Of a stretch of DNA of 64,000 bases, positions 1 to 9,520 are shown piece by piece. The stretch covers positions 1 through 64,000 of the forward strand of contig QPMI01000004.1 of the NCBI GenBank assembly GCA_004431415.1, in the 5' to 3' direction. Origin of the DNA: Cyanophora paradoxa. Taxonomy: Eukaryota > Glaucocystophyceae > Cyanophorales > Cyanophoraceae. Under the pieces are notes generated by a model. That model was not told where the DNA came from, made no database searches, and worked only from the letters and a program-made list of their open reading frames with translations. A program made the position numbers and the translations under genes. The stretch's first letter is position 1. Each line of letters begins with the position of its first letter.

Positions 1-215
1 AGCCGGTTGTGCGGTTTTGACGAAAGGCGAAGGACCGAAGGCCCGAAGCACAATCGACAGTGAACCAACCAGACAAGGGTAGTGGCGGCGCAAACGCCTT
101 ACGGTCTACCATGTATGCCCCGGCGGTCCGGCGCTCATACACGCAGACACGGAAAGCAACCACAGACATCCCAATGCGGGCCTCTTCCTAATGCCGGCCT
201 GGGGGAGTCCTGGTC
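1..215 (-). repeat. M3 retroposon 3' module, copy 1 (cut by window edge)
   Basis: This stretch matches bases 240-455 closely and, in reverse complement, 2320-2560. Landmarks are a GACGAAAGGCGAAGGAC stretch, the ACAATCGACAGTGAACCA stretch and the CCTCTTCCTAATG stretch. Read on the minus strand, the unit ends in GTGTCTTATACATACTCTTCTTC, which resembles the 3' ends of modules M1 and M2 elsewhere in the island. That is why I treat it as the 3' end of a retroposon family. The left part is missing. Confidence 0.6.
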
Positions 216-225
216 ACGACCTCAC

Positions 226-455
226 GTGTGAAGAAGAAGAAGAGTATGTATAAGACACGCCCAAGCCAGCTGTACGGTTTTGACGAAAGGCGAAGGACCC
301 GAAGGCCCAAGGCACAATCGACAGTGAACCAGCCAGACAAGGGTAGTGGCGGCGCAGACTATACAGTTCACCATGTATGCCCCGGCGGTCCGGCGCTCAT
401 ACACGCAAACCTGGAAAGCAATCGGCGAAATCCCAATGCGGGCCTCTTCCTAATG
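226..455 (-). repeat. M3 retroposon 3' module, copy 2, split by a half-LINE insertion
   Basis: Second M3 unit, tail at its left end (GAAGAAGAAGAAGAG, then the GTATAAGACACGCCC stretch). It is interrupted after GCCTCTTCCTAATG (442-455). The same 14 bases recur at 9507-9520, followed by CCGCCTGGGG, the expected continuation of M3. The element 456-9506 was therefore inserted here with a 14-bp TSD. Further left on the minus strand, M3 follows the end of a decayed ORF (9590-10309), so M3 may be the 3' UTR of that LINE-like element. Confidence 0.6.
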
Positions 456-495
456 GCGTGGGCACGCCTGCTCCTGGGCCATCCAGCCACTCGCC

Positions 496-2106
496 TTGGC
501 GGATGCTCCGTCGGCCAGTATTTCCGTTATGGACCCGTTTGCGGGGGTCTCTGCAGACTCTGCCTCATCGGCTTCCGGCCCACGTCGCGGTCCTGCTGCT
601 CCTCGCTTTCAGCTTCCCTCTGATGCCCCCGTCACTGGCGGCTGGCCGGTTTACATCACTTCCCCTGTCCCTCGGAAATATGGCACTTTTGCAGTCTGTC
701 CTTTGGGCCGTGAGGCTCTTGTCGCCGCTCTCTCTCAGTTTACCTCCAGTGCAGCCCTTGATGTCGAGCTCATGTACTCTTTCACCCCTGTGTGGGGCGA
801 GACTGCTGATGTCCGCCGTATCAAGTCCTTTGATCGTGAAACTTTCTTCAAATCTCGCAAGGGCTCACTAGAGGCCCTCTGTCAGTTTCCTGCTTTTTCG
901 GGCTCTTCTGTTACCGCTGAACAGTCGTTGTCCCAGTCTGAGCCATCTTGGATTCACCCCACGACTCAGGAAGCTTTTCCAACCAATCCTCGCCAATGTG
1001 ATGTTTATCGCTTCCGCCTCCATCCAGCACTTCAGCTTGGTGCAATCAATGCTCTTCTCGCCCAGCGCCGCACCATGAATACTTTTTTTGGTTTTCTCCC
1101 TGAAACTCATGTAGTTTCTCGGAATGTCCGGCAAGCCCATAAAGACGCCACTATCCAAGCACTTGATAATTTACCAGCAGCTATTATATCCACTTCGTTT
1201 GCTCCTTCCTCCAAAGGATCTTGTCACTTCTTTTGGTATGAATTTGGCTATCAGCCTCCTACCTCTGCCATGTCTGAGGCAGATAGCTCTTTGAACCATG
1301 TCGGCTTATATTCGCACGACGACTTTATCACTGAAATTCTTAGCTTCCAGCATGCTCTTCAGGAGCCGGAATCTATCCTCCTGTCCACTTCTGCGGCGTC
1401 GGCTCCCCGCTGGCACATCGATAAGACTCGGACTATCTCTCTTTCTGATACTCCCATTGACTTCGAAGCCAGCCCTGATGTTTGCCTTGTAGCGTTCCAC
1501 CAGCCTATCAAGACCTTCCAGCACGTTGTGTCTGCTTCTCCAGGCAGCCGCAGTTTTTCTGTCTTTTGTCGGCCTAACTTCGAATCCTGGGACTCTGTCT
1601 CCCCGAATCATCCTTTCAGCTGCCGCTTTAGTCTCCTTGTTCGTGTCCCTTCTACTCATCCCATTCATAAGGCAGCTATGAAGCAGTATTTCCTCTTAAG
1701 AAGGATGACGGCTCTTCTGCTCGGCTAGTCTCTCTTGGTCTTGTGGGCACATCCGGTGGCATCAGTCGCTTCCATTTCAATAGCTTCAAACCGGAATTCT
1801 CTGCTCTCCAGTATTACATGTCTTTGGCTTCTACTCAGAAATGGTCTAGCCTCTCCGCTTTTTCCGCTCATTCTGAGGCAGATTGCCCTGTTCCGGCTGC
1901 CCAGGAATGCACAGACCTTAATCCTCCCTTTGATACTCCTTACTACAGTCTTCGGGCAGCTGGTGATAAGTGTGTCTTGTACCACTTTCATCGAGATCCT
2001 GTTTTCTATTTCTTGAGCTCTACTACTCGTGAGGAGATCATTCGTTTCCATTCCATTCAGCGTGCTTTTGCCACTGCTCAGCAGATTACTCGTGAGTCCG
2101 CAGCAG
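496..2106 (+). pseudogene. ORF-A, N-terminal and central part (HFHRDP-motif protein of unknown function)
   Basis: Reads from MADAPSASISVMDPF for about 410 residues, then needs one frame change near 1735 and continues to an ITRESAA segment where the Ty3 LTR begins at 2107. The rest of the C-terminus lies beyond the 3' LTR (9086-9202). Recognisable landmarks are PVPRKYGTF near the N-terminus, a WHIDKTRTISLSD segment in the middle and LYHFHRDPVFYFL near the C-terminus. Homologues in this window are at 13624-17100 (minus), 10640-12224 (minus) and 17416-18098 (minus). I do not recognise the family. An RNA-binding ORF1-like role is inferred only from the element's structure. Confidence 0.65.
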
Positions 2107-2308
2107 TGTTGCGAAGCGTAGTTTCCCTTCCCTTTCGCCATAGCGAATGTACCATGTACGCTAGTGATACCCCGTCCCTCGTGTAGGGGTATGTCATTCA
2201 ATCATACGCGGATATTACGCGTGTGTGCACGTGCGTCCCGGCACGGCACTGCGCCGTGTGCGGAAGTGGCTTAGAACCCATCGTATAGCTTCTAACAGCT
2301 TCTTATCA
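2107..2308 (+). repeat. 5' LTR of the Ty3/Gypsy element
   Basis: 202 bp, TG...CA ends, direct repeat of 8893-9085. It is unusually short for a Gypsy LTR. It contains GTACCATGTACGCTAG and a palindromic CCCGTCCCTCGTGTAGGGG stretch. No primer binding site could be recognised just downstream, because an M3 module follows almost immediately. Confidence 0.88.
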
Positions 2309-2563
2309 GCGGGGCTGCCACCCCAGGCCGGCATTAGGAAGAGGCCCGCATTGGGATTTCGCCGATTGTTTTCCAGGTTTGCGTGTATGAGCGCCGGACC
2401 GCCGGGGCATACATGGTGAACTGTATAGGCGCCCGTCTGCGCCGCCACTACCCTTGTCTGGTTGGTTCACTGTCGATTGTGCTTCGGGCCTTCGGGTCCT
2501 TCGCCTTTCGTCAAAACCGCACAACCGGCTTGGGCGTGTCTTATACATACTCTTCTTCTTCTG
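2309..2563 (+). repeat. M3 retroposon 3' module, copy 3, inside the Ty3 leader
   Basis: Near-identical inverted copy of 226-455. In this orientation the unit runs into GTGTCTTATACATACTCTTCTTCTTCT at 2536-2562, its 3' tail. It lies between the 5' LTR and gag, so it either inserted into the leader of this Ty3 copy or was captured by the family. No clear TSD was found. Confidence 0.6.
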
Positions 2564-2980
2564 CCGCCGGAAGCCATTGTATTTCGTGGCAGCGGTGGAA
2601 TGTTCGACGCAAAGTGTTCGACACAGCGGTCTCACAGCGTCTGCGCATCGTTCTTCTGATTGCGTATACGCTAACGGTGCGTTCTGCAGCGATTTGCGCA
2701 CTGCGACCTTTCATTGTTGATTCCGCCATTTTGCGGAGAACATAAGCTTGTTGCATCGCGATTCACTCATGGATCTCATTTTCGAAGCTGTGTGCGCTCT
2801 TGGCCGGCTGGCCGAGGTCGTTTGCTTGTGATACCTCCGTTTTCCGTGGAATCCCGCGAGTTTCCGGAGTTGTCTCTTTTCTCTCCTTTTGGAATCTCGC
2901 TTTATCTCTTCTTCTTTCTTTTGGAACGATCTGAAATGTTTTCTTGAACACTGGCCTCGTCAAGCAACACTATTCGAGCA

Positions 2981-4240
2981 GTGTACCGTCGTAGGCTTGG
3001 GCCCTTCGTTAGGTCCTTAGTTAACGACTGTATTAATAAAGCTATCCTGCTCTCCGCACAGGCAGGAAGGCTGGCTGACGAGGACAACGTTTCTGTGGAC
3101 ATTGACCAAGAGGACATCATGGCTGCCCAGCCTAGGGTGGACTTGATTAAGCCGCTCCTGCGCAACCTTCTTCTTCCCAAATTTGAGTATTCTGCTCCTT
3201 CTAGATTCCTTAAGAATGTTCGCGATGTGCTGAAGGCGATCTATGTCCTTCCCGCTGTGGACACCACTCCATACTCCACGTGGACGGCTCAGGCAAAGGT
3301 TGATTTTGACTATGCTTGGCCGCATGTGCAGTTAAAACTCCAGTCTGTTTTCAATGAGGCAGCTGGGGCCCATGACTTTTCTCGAGTGGTCCTTGAATGT
3401 GACAATTGGACGACTTTTCTTAAGAAGTTCGAGGATCACTTTATGCATTCGGATGTCCAGACGGATTCTGCTCGCAATTTCTGGTCCTACACATACCAGA
3501 GTGCTTGTCTCCAGGCTGGTACTCAAGTCAATTTTGAGGACTTTGCTGTGGAGAAGATGAAGCGAGCGGAGGAAGCTGGCATTCTCGAGAAAGTTGTGGT
3601 GAAACAAATTTGGAGTGATGATCTGAAGTTGGGTGAGCTGCCTGCTGAATTGGACGACAACAAACTTCGCTTTTTGCGTCGGCTGCGCAGTCTTTGGACC
3701 GACCGCACTTCATCTTTTTCTTCGGTTTCTCCTTTTGGAATCGGTTCTCTTCCTTTTGGATCGCCGAAAAATGTTTCTGGATTGAACGCTCTCACTTCGG
3801 AGCGTATTGAGTCTCTGATTGATGAGCGAGTCGAATCGAAGCTTAAACAGTTCTCTTTGAAGGTGGATGATAAGCTCGATTCACTTCGTGACGAAACTCG
3901 TCGCCAATTGAGCGAGATTCGGCACGAAGCTCGCCAGCAGTTTGATGAGTTGCGCGATGACTCTCGTCGCACTTCTTCGATTATTTTGGATCGCATGGAT
4001 CAGTTGTCTCGCCAGTTGCAGTATCGCCCTCGCGGTGATAGCTGGCGTGACCAGCCTCGTGGATCTTATAATTTTGATCGCAATCGTTCGAATGACAAAT
4101 TTGTTAATTCTGGAAATGATTCTCGCAATTTTGGAAATTCTTCTGGTGGTTATCGCGGTCGCTCGGCTGAGCGCCGTGGGTCGTCAGCTGACCCTAAGGG
4201 TCGGGGCGGTTCGCAGCCCCGCCCGGCGGGAAAAGCCTAA
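2981..4240 (+). CDS. Gag polyprotein of the Ty3/Gypsy element
   Basis: 419 residues, intact from MYRRRLGPFV. The middle (about residues 95-245) is the helical capsid-like part with aromatic-rich segments such as FEDHFMHSD. Residues 260-345 are a charged coiled coil (DERVESKLKQFSLKVDDKLD and following), and the tail is Arg/Gly/Ser/Asn-rich with RGG-like repeats, probably nucleic-acid binding. I see no CCHC zinc knuckle, so RNA binding may depend on the basic tail. The stop codon lies two codons after a GGGAAAA heptamer, so the downstream protease frame is probably reached by -1 frameshifting. The upstream leader 2564-2980 holds no other gene. Confidence 0.85.
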   Translation: MYRRRLGPFVRSLVNDCINKAILLSAQAGRLADEDNVSVDIDQEDIMAAQPRVDLIKPLLRNLLLPKFEYSAPSRFLKNVRDVLKAIYVLPAVDTTPYSTWTAQAKVDFDYAWPHVQLKLQSVFNEAAGAHDFSRVVLECDNWTTFLKKFEDHFMHSDVQTDSARNFWSYTYQSACLQAGTQVNFEDFAVEKMKRAEEAGILEKVVVKQIWSDDLKLGELPAELDDNKLRFLRRLRSLWTDRTSSFSSVSPFGIGSLPFGSPKNVSGLNALTSERIESLIDERVESKLKQFSLKVDDKLDSLRDETRRQLSEIRHEARQQFDELRDDSRRTSSIILDRMDQLSRQLQYRPRGDSWRDQPRGSYNFDRNRSNDKFVNSGNDSRNFGNSSGGYRGRSAERRGSSADPKGRGGSQPRPAGKA

Positions 4241-4269
4241 CCCAGCCTGTTGTTGCCCGCCAGGCTGGG
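4228..4269 (+). promoter_or_regulatory. Predicted -1 ribosomal frameshift signal between gag and protease
   Basis: The heptamer GGGAAAA (4228-4234) is in the correct register (G GGA AAA in the gag frame). It is followed by a 6-nt spacer that contains the gag stop, then a perfect 9-bp stem CCCAGCCTG (4241-4249) / CAGGCTGGG (4261-4269) with an 11-nt loop. The -1 frame is open through this point into the protease ORF. This is the X XXY YYZ plus downstream structure layout known from retroviral and retrotransposon frameshift sites. Confidence 0.75.
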
Positions 4270-5535
4270 GCGGCCAAGAAACCAGCCATTTTCGGCGCAG
4301 CGAATGGACTGCGATCGTTGTTGCCTTTGATTACTCTCAACGAGTTCTTGAAGCGGCAGTCGTTGTCGGTCGCTCGCGCTTTCCCTTTCCCTTCCTTGGA
4401 TGCTTCTCAATCTTCTTCTCCTATTTCTTCTTCTGGTCCCGATGTTACCCTTCAAGAGAATGATCCCATTATCCATGAGGTTGCTTCAGTGGAAATTCGC
4501 CCAGACATTCGTCCTGGCTATGGTCAAGCGCATTCGCGTGGAATTAATAATGCTTTGGATGATTCGAAAAGTGCTAGTAGAGTAGTGGTAGTTAGTGGAA
4601 ATCGTGGAAAATTGGAACAGAAGTCCCTTTCGAATTTCTTTTCTGATGAGCTGCGATGGAAACGAGATGCCCCTGCTAAAAAGCATTTTATATCATCTGC
4701 AATCAATTCGAAGCCGGTTTCCCTGAAGTTGTCTTTTGATGATAATGGCCGAGCCTCAATTGAAATTTGTTCTCTGGACTCCCAGAGCCCTCCTGCTGAG
4801 CCTGCATTCGCAGGGCCGCGTCGCTTCATGACCTCAGCTCCGGGGAGGTCAACTCTGGACGTTTTCATTCAGGGCAAACATCACAAATTCCTTCTCGACA
4901 GCGGGGCAGATGTCTCTTTCATTCTTTCTTCTACTATCTCTTCTCTTGGACTTCAAAATAAGGTGTTTAGAACTATTCACACTCCTTCTGTCAAGCTCCC
5001 GAATTCTGCATTGGTGGCTGTTCCTGGTGAGGTTCATGTGGCTGCTACTATTGGGCCCCTCACCCGGAGTTTTCCTTTTCTTGTGGTTGATTTCCCGGGA
5101 TACGCATTCGATGGCATTTTAGGCCAAGATTTCTTTTCTGATAATGCAGTCACCTATTGCAATAAGGACGCTGACAACCGATTTGTGGTCTTCGCCAAGC
5201 ACCCAGACAAGCCAGTTAAGTGTGATATTCTCTCTTTCTTACCTGGCACCTCTACGCAGCCGAGTTCTCTGTCGCCAGAGACACCGGAATCTGACCCTCG
5301 GACGACTCCAGCACTCGCAGAGTGTCCAAGGAACATGGTCATATTCTGGAGGTTGCAAGGGAGGTTAAAATTGAACCTGGTGTGCAACGGAAGGTTGAAC
5401 TGCAAGTCGGAGGCAACCGCTATTTGCCGGATTGTGAAGGTTTTCTTGTCAACTTCTACAAATGGGACGACAATCAGGAAATCCGTGTGGCAAACGGACT
5501 TGCTGCGTGTCGTGGAGGCAAAGTATATGCTTTAG
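4234..5535 (+). CDS. Aspartic protease region of the Ty3/Gypsy element
   Basis: Open in the -1 frame relative to gag from the frameshift site; the first ATG is at 4318. After a Ser-rich linker, the protease has the active-site motif LLDSGADVSFI (around 4891-4923) and the second hallmark GILGQDF (around 5113-5133), as in retropepsins. The RT frame overlaps its end (5295-5535) in yet another -1 register. I find no convincing slippery site in that overlap, so the second shift could be a real frameshift or an indel. Confidence 0.8.
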   Translation, partial: SLTQPVVARQAGAAKKPAIFGAANGLRSLLPLITLNEFLKRQSLSVARAFPFPSLDASQSSSPISSSGPDVTLQENDPIIHEVASVEIRPDIRPGYGQAHSRGINNALDDSKSASRVVVVSGNRGKLEQKSLSNFFSDELRWKRDAPAKKHFISSAINSKPVSLKLSFDDNGRASIEICSLDSQSPPAEPAFAGPRRFMTSAPGRSTLDVFIQGKHHKFLLDSGADVSFILSSTISSLGLQNKVFRTIHTPSVKLPNSALVAVPGEVHVAATIGPLTRSFPFLVVDFPGYAFDGILGQDFFSDNAVTYCNKDADNRFVVFAKHPDKPVKCDILSFLPGTSTQPSSLSPETPESDPRTTPALAECPRNMVIFWRLQGRLKLNLVCNGRLNCKSEATAICRIVKVFLSTSTNGTTIRKSVWQTDLLRVVEAKYML

Positions 5536-6770
5536 TTTCGAATTTGAGCAATCGTTTTTCAGAACGACCAGTTGTTTTGAAGAAGGGCCGTGCAATCGCA
5601 CGATTTGTCCCTGAGAAAAATCTCGAAGCTGAAGTATTTGACTTGGCTCTCAATTTGAGTTATGATCAAGATGGGAACGGCAAGTATGTGAAGGTCGACC
5701 GGCCTGGCGAGGCCTCGACACCTTCGGTACCAACATACTCTGCTCAGTACACTTGCGCCGACTCATTGCAAGTCAACTCTGCCGATGCCAAAATTGTTGG
5801 CAATTCTTCTGTGGAAATCGCGCCTCCAAAGTGTTTACCGGAGTCCGAGAATGCTTTTAAAAATGTTTCTGATAGAGTAGGTCTTCCCGAGTGTTCATAT
5901 CCATATGAGGAGAAGTTAGGTAGTTTTTCGCATTTGAACGCTGTTCCGATCGATCAAGCTTCGACTATTATTTTTGATGAACTGCGGCAACGGTATGGCG
6001 CCGACATTATTGATGCTCTCCGAGCCGTCGATATTGGCAGTCGGGATGATACGCCTGCGGAGCGCGCTGTCATGGCTGACTTCCTTGCACAGAACTGGGA
6101 CTTGGCCAAGGCTGCGCTTCCTCCGTACGACCCAAGTGCGCCTCATCCCCCGATCAAGCACTCGATCAAGACTGGGGATGCGCGCCCCATCGCGGAGCCC
6201 CCTCGGAGGCACTCGCAGACTGAACGAGAATTAATTATCGATGAGACCAAAAAGTTGCTTTCTCGCAATCTTATTCGTCCCTCTCGCTCACCTTGGGCCG
6301 CTCCTGTGGTCCTTGTGCGCAAGAAGGATGGATCTCTTCGATTTTGCATTGATTATCGCAAATTGAATTCAGTTACTGCGGACGACGCTTATCCTTTGCC
6401 TAGAATTGATGATGCTCTCGAAGCTTTGACTGGAGCTATTTATATTACTGGTATGGATGCGCCTGATGGCTACTGGGGTGTTGAAATGGAGGAGGAGGAC
6501 AAGGAGAAGACTGCTTTTCGGTCTCCCCTTGGACTTTTTGAGTGGAATGTTATGCCCCAAGGCCTAAAGACGGCCCCTGCCACTTTTCAGATGATGATGA
6601 ACAGCGTTCTTGGCACTTATTTATATGTATTCATTTTGGTATATTTGGATGATATATGTGTATTTTCGAAATCCTTGAAGCAACACCTTGCTGATCTTCA
6701 GTGGGTGTTTGATGCTATGAGACGGGCAAACATTTCTTTAAGCCCAAGAATCGAAATTCTTCAAGGCTGA
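5295..6770 (+). CDS. Reverse transcriptase region of the Ty3/Gypsy element
   Basis: About 480 residues. A linker domain (about 5340-5640) precedes the RT. RT motifs in order are LIRPSRSPWAAPVVLVRKKD, FCIDYRKLNSVT, AYPLPRID, MPQGLKTAPATFQ and the catalytic YLDD (VYLDDICVFSKS). The position before the palm usually reads LDL.SGY but is MDAPDGYWG here. The frame stops at 6770, just before the thumb/RNase H, where the sequence becomes interrupted. Confidence 0.88.
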   Translation, partial: PSDDSSTRRVSKEHGHILEVAREVKIEPGVQRKVELQVGGNRYLPDCEGFLVNFYKWDDNQEIRVANGLAACRGGKVYALVSNLSNRFSERPVVLKKGRAIARFVPEKNLEAEVFDLALNLSYDQDGNGKYVKVDRPGEASTPSVPTYSAQYTCADSLQVNSADAKIVGNSSVEIAPPKCLPESENAFKNVSDRVGLPECSYPYEEKLGSFSHLNAVPIDQASTIIFDELRQRYGADIIDALRAVDIGSRDDTPAERAVMADFLAQNWDLAKAALPPYDPSAPHPPIKHSIKTGDARPIAEPPRRHSQTERELIIDETKKLLSRNLIRPSRSPWAAPVVLVRKKDGSLRFCIDYRKLNSVTADDAYPLPRIDDALEALTGAIYITGMDAPDGYWGVEMEEEDKEKTAFRSPLGLFEWNVMPQGLKTAPATFQMMMNSVLGTYLYVFILVYLDDICVFSKSLKQHLADLQWVFDAMRRANISLSPRIEILQG

Positions 6771-8880
6771 ATTGGAGTATCTTGGATTTGTAGTTACTAG
6801 ACAGGGCATCAAGCCTCTGCACAAAGGTGGAGGCTGTTCGCAAGTTTGCGACCCCCATCTGTATCAGAAGTTGGACTTTTCTGGCATGACTGGATATTAT
6901 AGAATCTTTGTACTTTATATGCAGTTCTTGCGGCGCACTCTATGATCTTTGCGCCAAGAGTTCACATTTTCATTGGACTGCTCGAGAGGATCTGGCTTTT
7001 CGGAATTGAAAGAGTTGCTTTGTTCTGCTCCCATCCTTTCGCTCCTAATTCTCTAAGTCTTTCATTCTCAAACTGATGCTTCTAAGACCGGAGTTGGTGC
7101 GGTCCTTCTCAATTGGATGAATTGGGATGAAAAAGTTGTTTCCTTGCTTCTCACAAATTCTCATCTCCTGAGAAGAAGTGGATCGGGAAGTTGTTATGAA
7201 TATGCAGCCGAGTCCCTTTCTGATGACAGCAGAAGTGGACAGTCACGGAGCAGAGTTGTATGCAATTGGTGGGCTGTCACCAAGAAGTTCCTCAGTATCT
7301 CCGTGGCAAGAAGTTCATTATCAAGTCTGATCACTCGGCTCTTCAATATTTGAAATCGGCTAAGAGTTGCCCAGTGCTCGCATCACTCGCTGGATTATGG
7401 ATATGCAGGAGTTTGACTTCGAGATCCAGCATAAGCCGGGCAAGTCTAATGCTGATGCGGATGCTCTTTCTCGCCTGGTGCGAGTAGCAGTTCTTTCCTT
7501 GGAAGCGATGGAGTTTTCTTCTAATTTTTCGAGCGCTTTCTGGATGCAATTGAGTTGCAGTTGAGTTTGCCCCGGCTCGAATTCGGGATGAGCAAATAAA
7601 TGATGTTATTTTGGCGGATATGATTAGTATTTAGAATCAGATATTACTATTGAACCGCAAGGTGTCAACAAGGAGGCCGAACGCCAACTCAAGAGCGGCA
7701 AGTTTCTGTGCAAGATGGCGTTCTCGTCCACACTCGGCCTTCGGACAAACTTGTGCGTATTTGCGTACCAGATATCTTAAATCAACTATTCTGTCATCGG
7801 TACACCGCACGCTCGGACATCCTGGAGTCGGCAAAATGTACAATCTCTCAAGCGCGGTACTACTGGCGGAGTATGTTTTCTGATGTCGCTACATTTGTTT
7901 CGACATGCGCCGATTGCCAGCGTGTCAAGAATTCCAAGACTGTACAAGCGGTTCCTCAATTTGAGATTCATGCTGACCGGCCGATGCACACTTGGAAATT
8001 GACATCGTCGGGCCTTTTCGAAGTCGAAGCAAGGCAACAAATATCTTGATTACTATTATCGATGTTTTTACGCGTTGGTGCCATGCGGTGCCGCGCGAAC
8101 GAAGTCGGCTATGTCCGTCATTCGGCATTGTTCGACCACTGGATACCCCTTTATGGAGTCCCCGCCAAGATTTCGTCGGATCAGGGCGGCGAATTCAAGA
8201 ATTTGCTTCTTAATGAACTGGAGCGTCTTTTTGGAATAAAGGCGGTCTTTTCTTCTCTTATCATCCGCAGTCACAAGGAGCTGTGGAAAAATTGAATGAC
8301 ATTTGTCACTCGCCTACGGTTTTATATTGACAAAATGCTTCAACATGGGATCTCTCTCTTCCATTCGCTCTTCGCAGTGCGCAATTTCATTAATCCTACA
8401 ACGGGCTACACTCCTTTCGAAATGTTGTACGGGAGGCTTGTACTCTTCCTGCGACTTGCTGGCTACTCCTGAAGTTCAAGTGACAACTTCTGAGCCTACT
8501 GGTTACCAGCCGTGTTGGCTCGGCGGTTCTCTCGCATTTATACGATATTCAGCAAGCTAAGGGAATATCTTGCCAAGCAGCAGCAGCGGCCTTCCTCAAC
8601 AGTTTTCATTCCTGGAGAAGTTGTTGCTGTGAAGACCCCTTCACTCGGCGGTCTGACAGCTTCCCACCGTTTCACTGGACTTGGACGTGCTTAAAGATGT
8701 TTCTCATGCAAGGGAGTTACTTTCTTGCTGGAGTATTCTGGTCCTAAGGAGCGTGGTTCTCCTGCTGAGGCTCGCGTCAAATGGTTCATGCCTCTCGGCT
8801 CAAGCCTTGAGGACCCTGATTGATCTCTTTCTTTCTTTTCTTCCTTGGCCTTGGCCAGCGCGGACGTGGCCTTTTCTTAC
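6771..8880 (+). pseudogene. RNase H and integrase remnants of the Ty3/Gypsy element
   Basis: Recognisable pieces in different frames: the RNase H end with IKSDHSALQYLKSAKS and FEIQHKPGKSNADADALSRL (7305-7475); the integrase zinc-binding region ending CADCQRVKN (around 7900-7935); and the catalytic core with IVGPFRS (8000-8020), TIIDVFTRW (8055-8080) and SSDQGGEFKN (8170-8200), then a QSQGAVEKL-like segment near 8270-8295. At least six frame changes are needed, so this copy is not functional as read. Many breaks sit at short homopolymers. Confidence 0.85.
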
Positions 8881-8892
8881 TTGGAGGAGAGT

Positions 8893-9085
8893 TGTTGCGA
8901 AGCGTAGTTTCCTTCCTTTCGCATAGCGAATGTACATGTACGTAGTGATACCCGTCCCTCGTGTAGGGGTATGTCATTCAATCATACGCGGATATTACGC
9001 GTGTGTGCACGTGCGTCCCGGCACGGCACTGCGCCGTGTGCGGAAGTGGCTTAGAACCATCGTATGCTTCTAACAGCTCTTATCA
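8893..9085 (+). repeat. 3' LTR of the Ty3/Gypsy element
   Basis: 193 bp, direct repeat of 2107-2308, preceded by a purine-rich tract and followed by GCAG, then the resumed ORF-A sequence. It lacks several single bases present in the 5' LTR, mostly inside short homopolymers. Confidence 0.88.
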
Positions 9086-9202
9086 GCAGCACAGGCTCAG
9101 GCCCAGTCTTCTGATGCTCCTGCTAGCAAGCGTACTCGTCTTTCTGATCCTGAGTCTAACAACTCTTCTGTTGGTATGGCAGATGCTGCTTTTAATGAGT
9201 AA
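9086..9202 (+). pseudogene. ORF-A, C-terminal end after the Ty3 insertion
   Basis: Continues exactly from the interrupted ITRESAA segment. It encodes a Gln/Ala/Ser-rich tail with a basic KRTRL patch (possible nuclear localisation signal) and ends with GMADAAFNE and TAA at 9200-9202. The uninterrupted sequence is preserved on the minus strand at about 13624-13780, which proves that the LTR element split an originally continuous ORF. The M1 3' UTR starts at the next base. Confidence 0.7.
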
Positions 9203-9506
9203 TCCTGAGTACTACATGACCGTATATGTTTCTTTGTCCCTGCGGGGCCTCCTGATACCTGGGGCCGCCCGACAGGGAGCGGGCCGTCACGGGGTTCAGG
9301 CCTTCCTATGTGGCGCGTCGGGTGTCCATATAGGTGCCATTTCCTTGCTGGCGCCCTGGGGTGGTGCCCAGGGTCCTGTTGCGGCTCCACTCACTCCCCA
9401 TGCTAGTGGTCCCTGACGGGCCTTGCACGTCCCATCGGGCCTCTGCGGCTTTGCATACCCAGTCTTGGCTGCATGGAGTGTCTACTGCATTTCTCTCTCT
9501 CTCTCT
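9203..9506 (+). repeat. M1 structured 3' UTR, copy 1
   Basis: About 300 bp lying directly behind the ORF-A stop codon, as it does at 13308-13623 (minus) and 15275-15594 (plus). It contains a series of short perfect hairpins, clearest in the copy at 15275-15594: CCTATGTGG...CCACATAGG, CCCTGG...CCAGGG and CCCA...TGGG. It ends in a segment ATGTGTCTACTGCATTT and a CT repeat. Its last ~100 bases are homologous to the 3' part of M2. Confidence 0.7.
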
Positions 9507-9520
9507 GCCTCTTCCTAATG

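Larger units (their letters stand above)
2107..9085 (+). mobile_element. Ty3/Gypsy-type LTR retrotransposon, decayed
   Basis: Two direct repeats (2107-2308 and 8893-9085) start TGTTGCGAAG and end CTTATCA, so they have TG...CA ends. The element is flanked by GCAG on both sides (4-bp TSD), and the unoccupied site can be read in the minus-strand ORF-A copy near 13745. Order inside is gag, protease, reverse transcriptase, RNase H, integrase, which is Ty3/Gypsy order. Gag, protease and RT ORFs are still long. After 6770 the frame is broken many times. The two LTRs differ by many single-base indels, fitting an old copy or poor homopolymer consensus. A GGAGGAGAG purine tract precedes the 3' LTR. Confidence 0.9.
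456..9506 (+). mobile_element. Half-LINE (ORF-A type), carrying a nested Ty3 element
   Basis: Bounded by a 14-bp TSD (442-455 and 9507-9520) and ending in a (CT)n tail, which is the signature of target-primed reverse transcription. Without the nested LTR element (2107-9085 plus its 4-bp TSD) it is about 2.07 kb. It consists of a short 5' leader starting GCGTGGGCACGCC, one ORF (496 to 9202 across the interruption) and a hairpin-rich 3' UTR (M1, 9203-9506). The leader lacks the GTACCCCC start seen in the copies at 10321-12617 and 13308-17400, so it is slightly 5' truncated. I see no reverse transcriptase or endonuclease motifs. Confidence 0.7.

Noticed and set aside
2306-2701. Minus-strand ORF of 131 codons over M3
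   Set aside because: Repeat-module sequence; the frame is not conserved between M3 copies.
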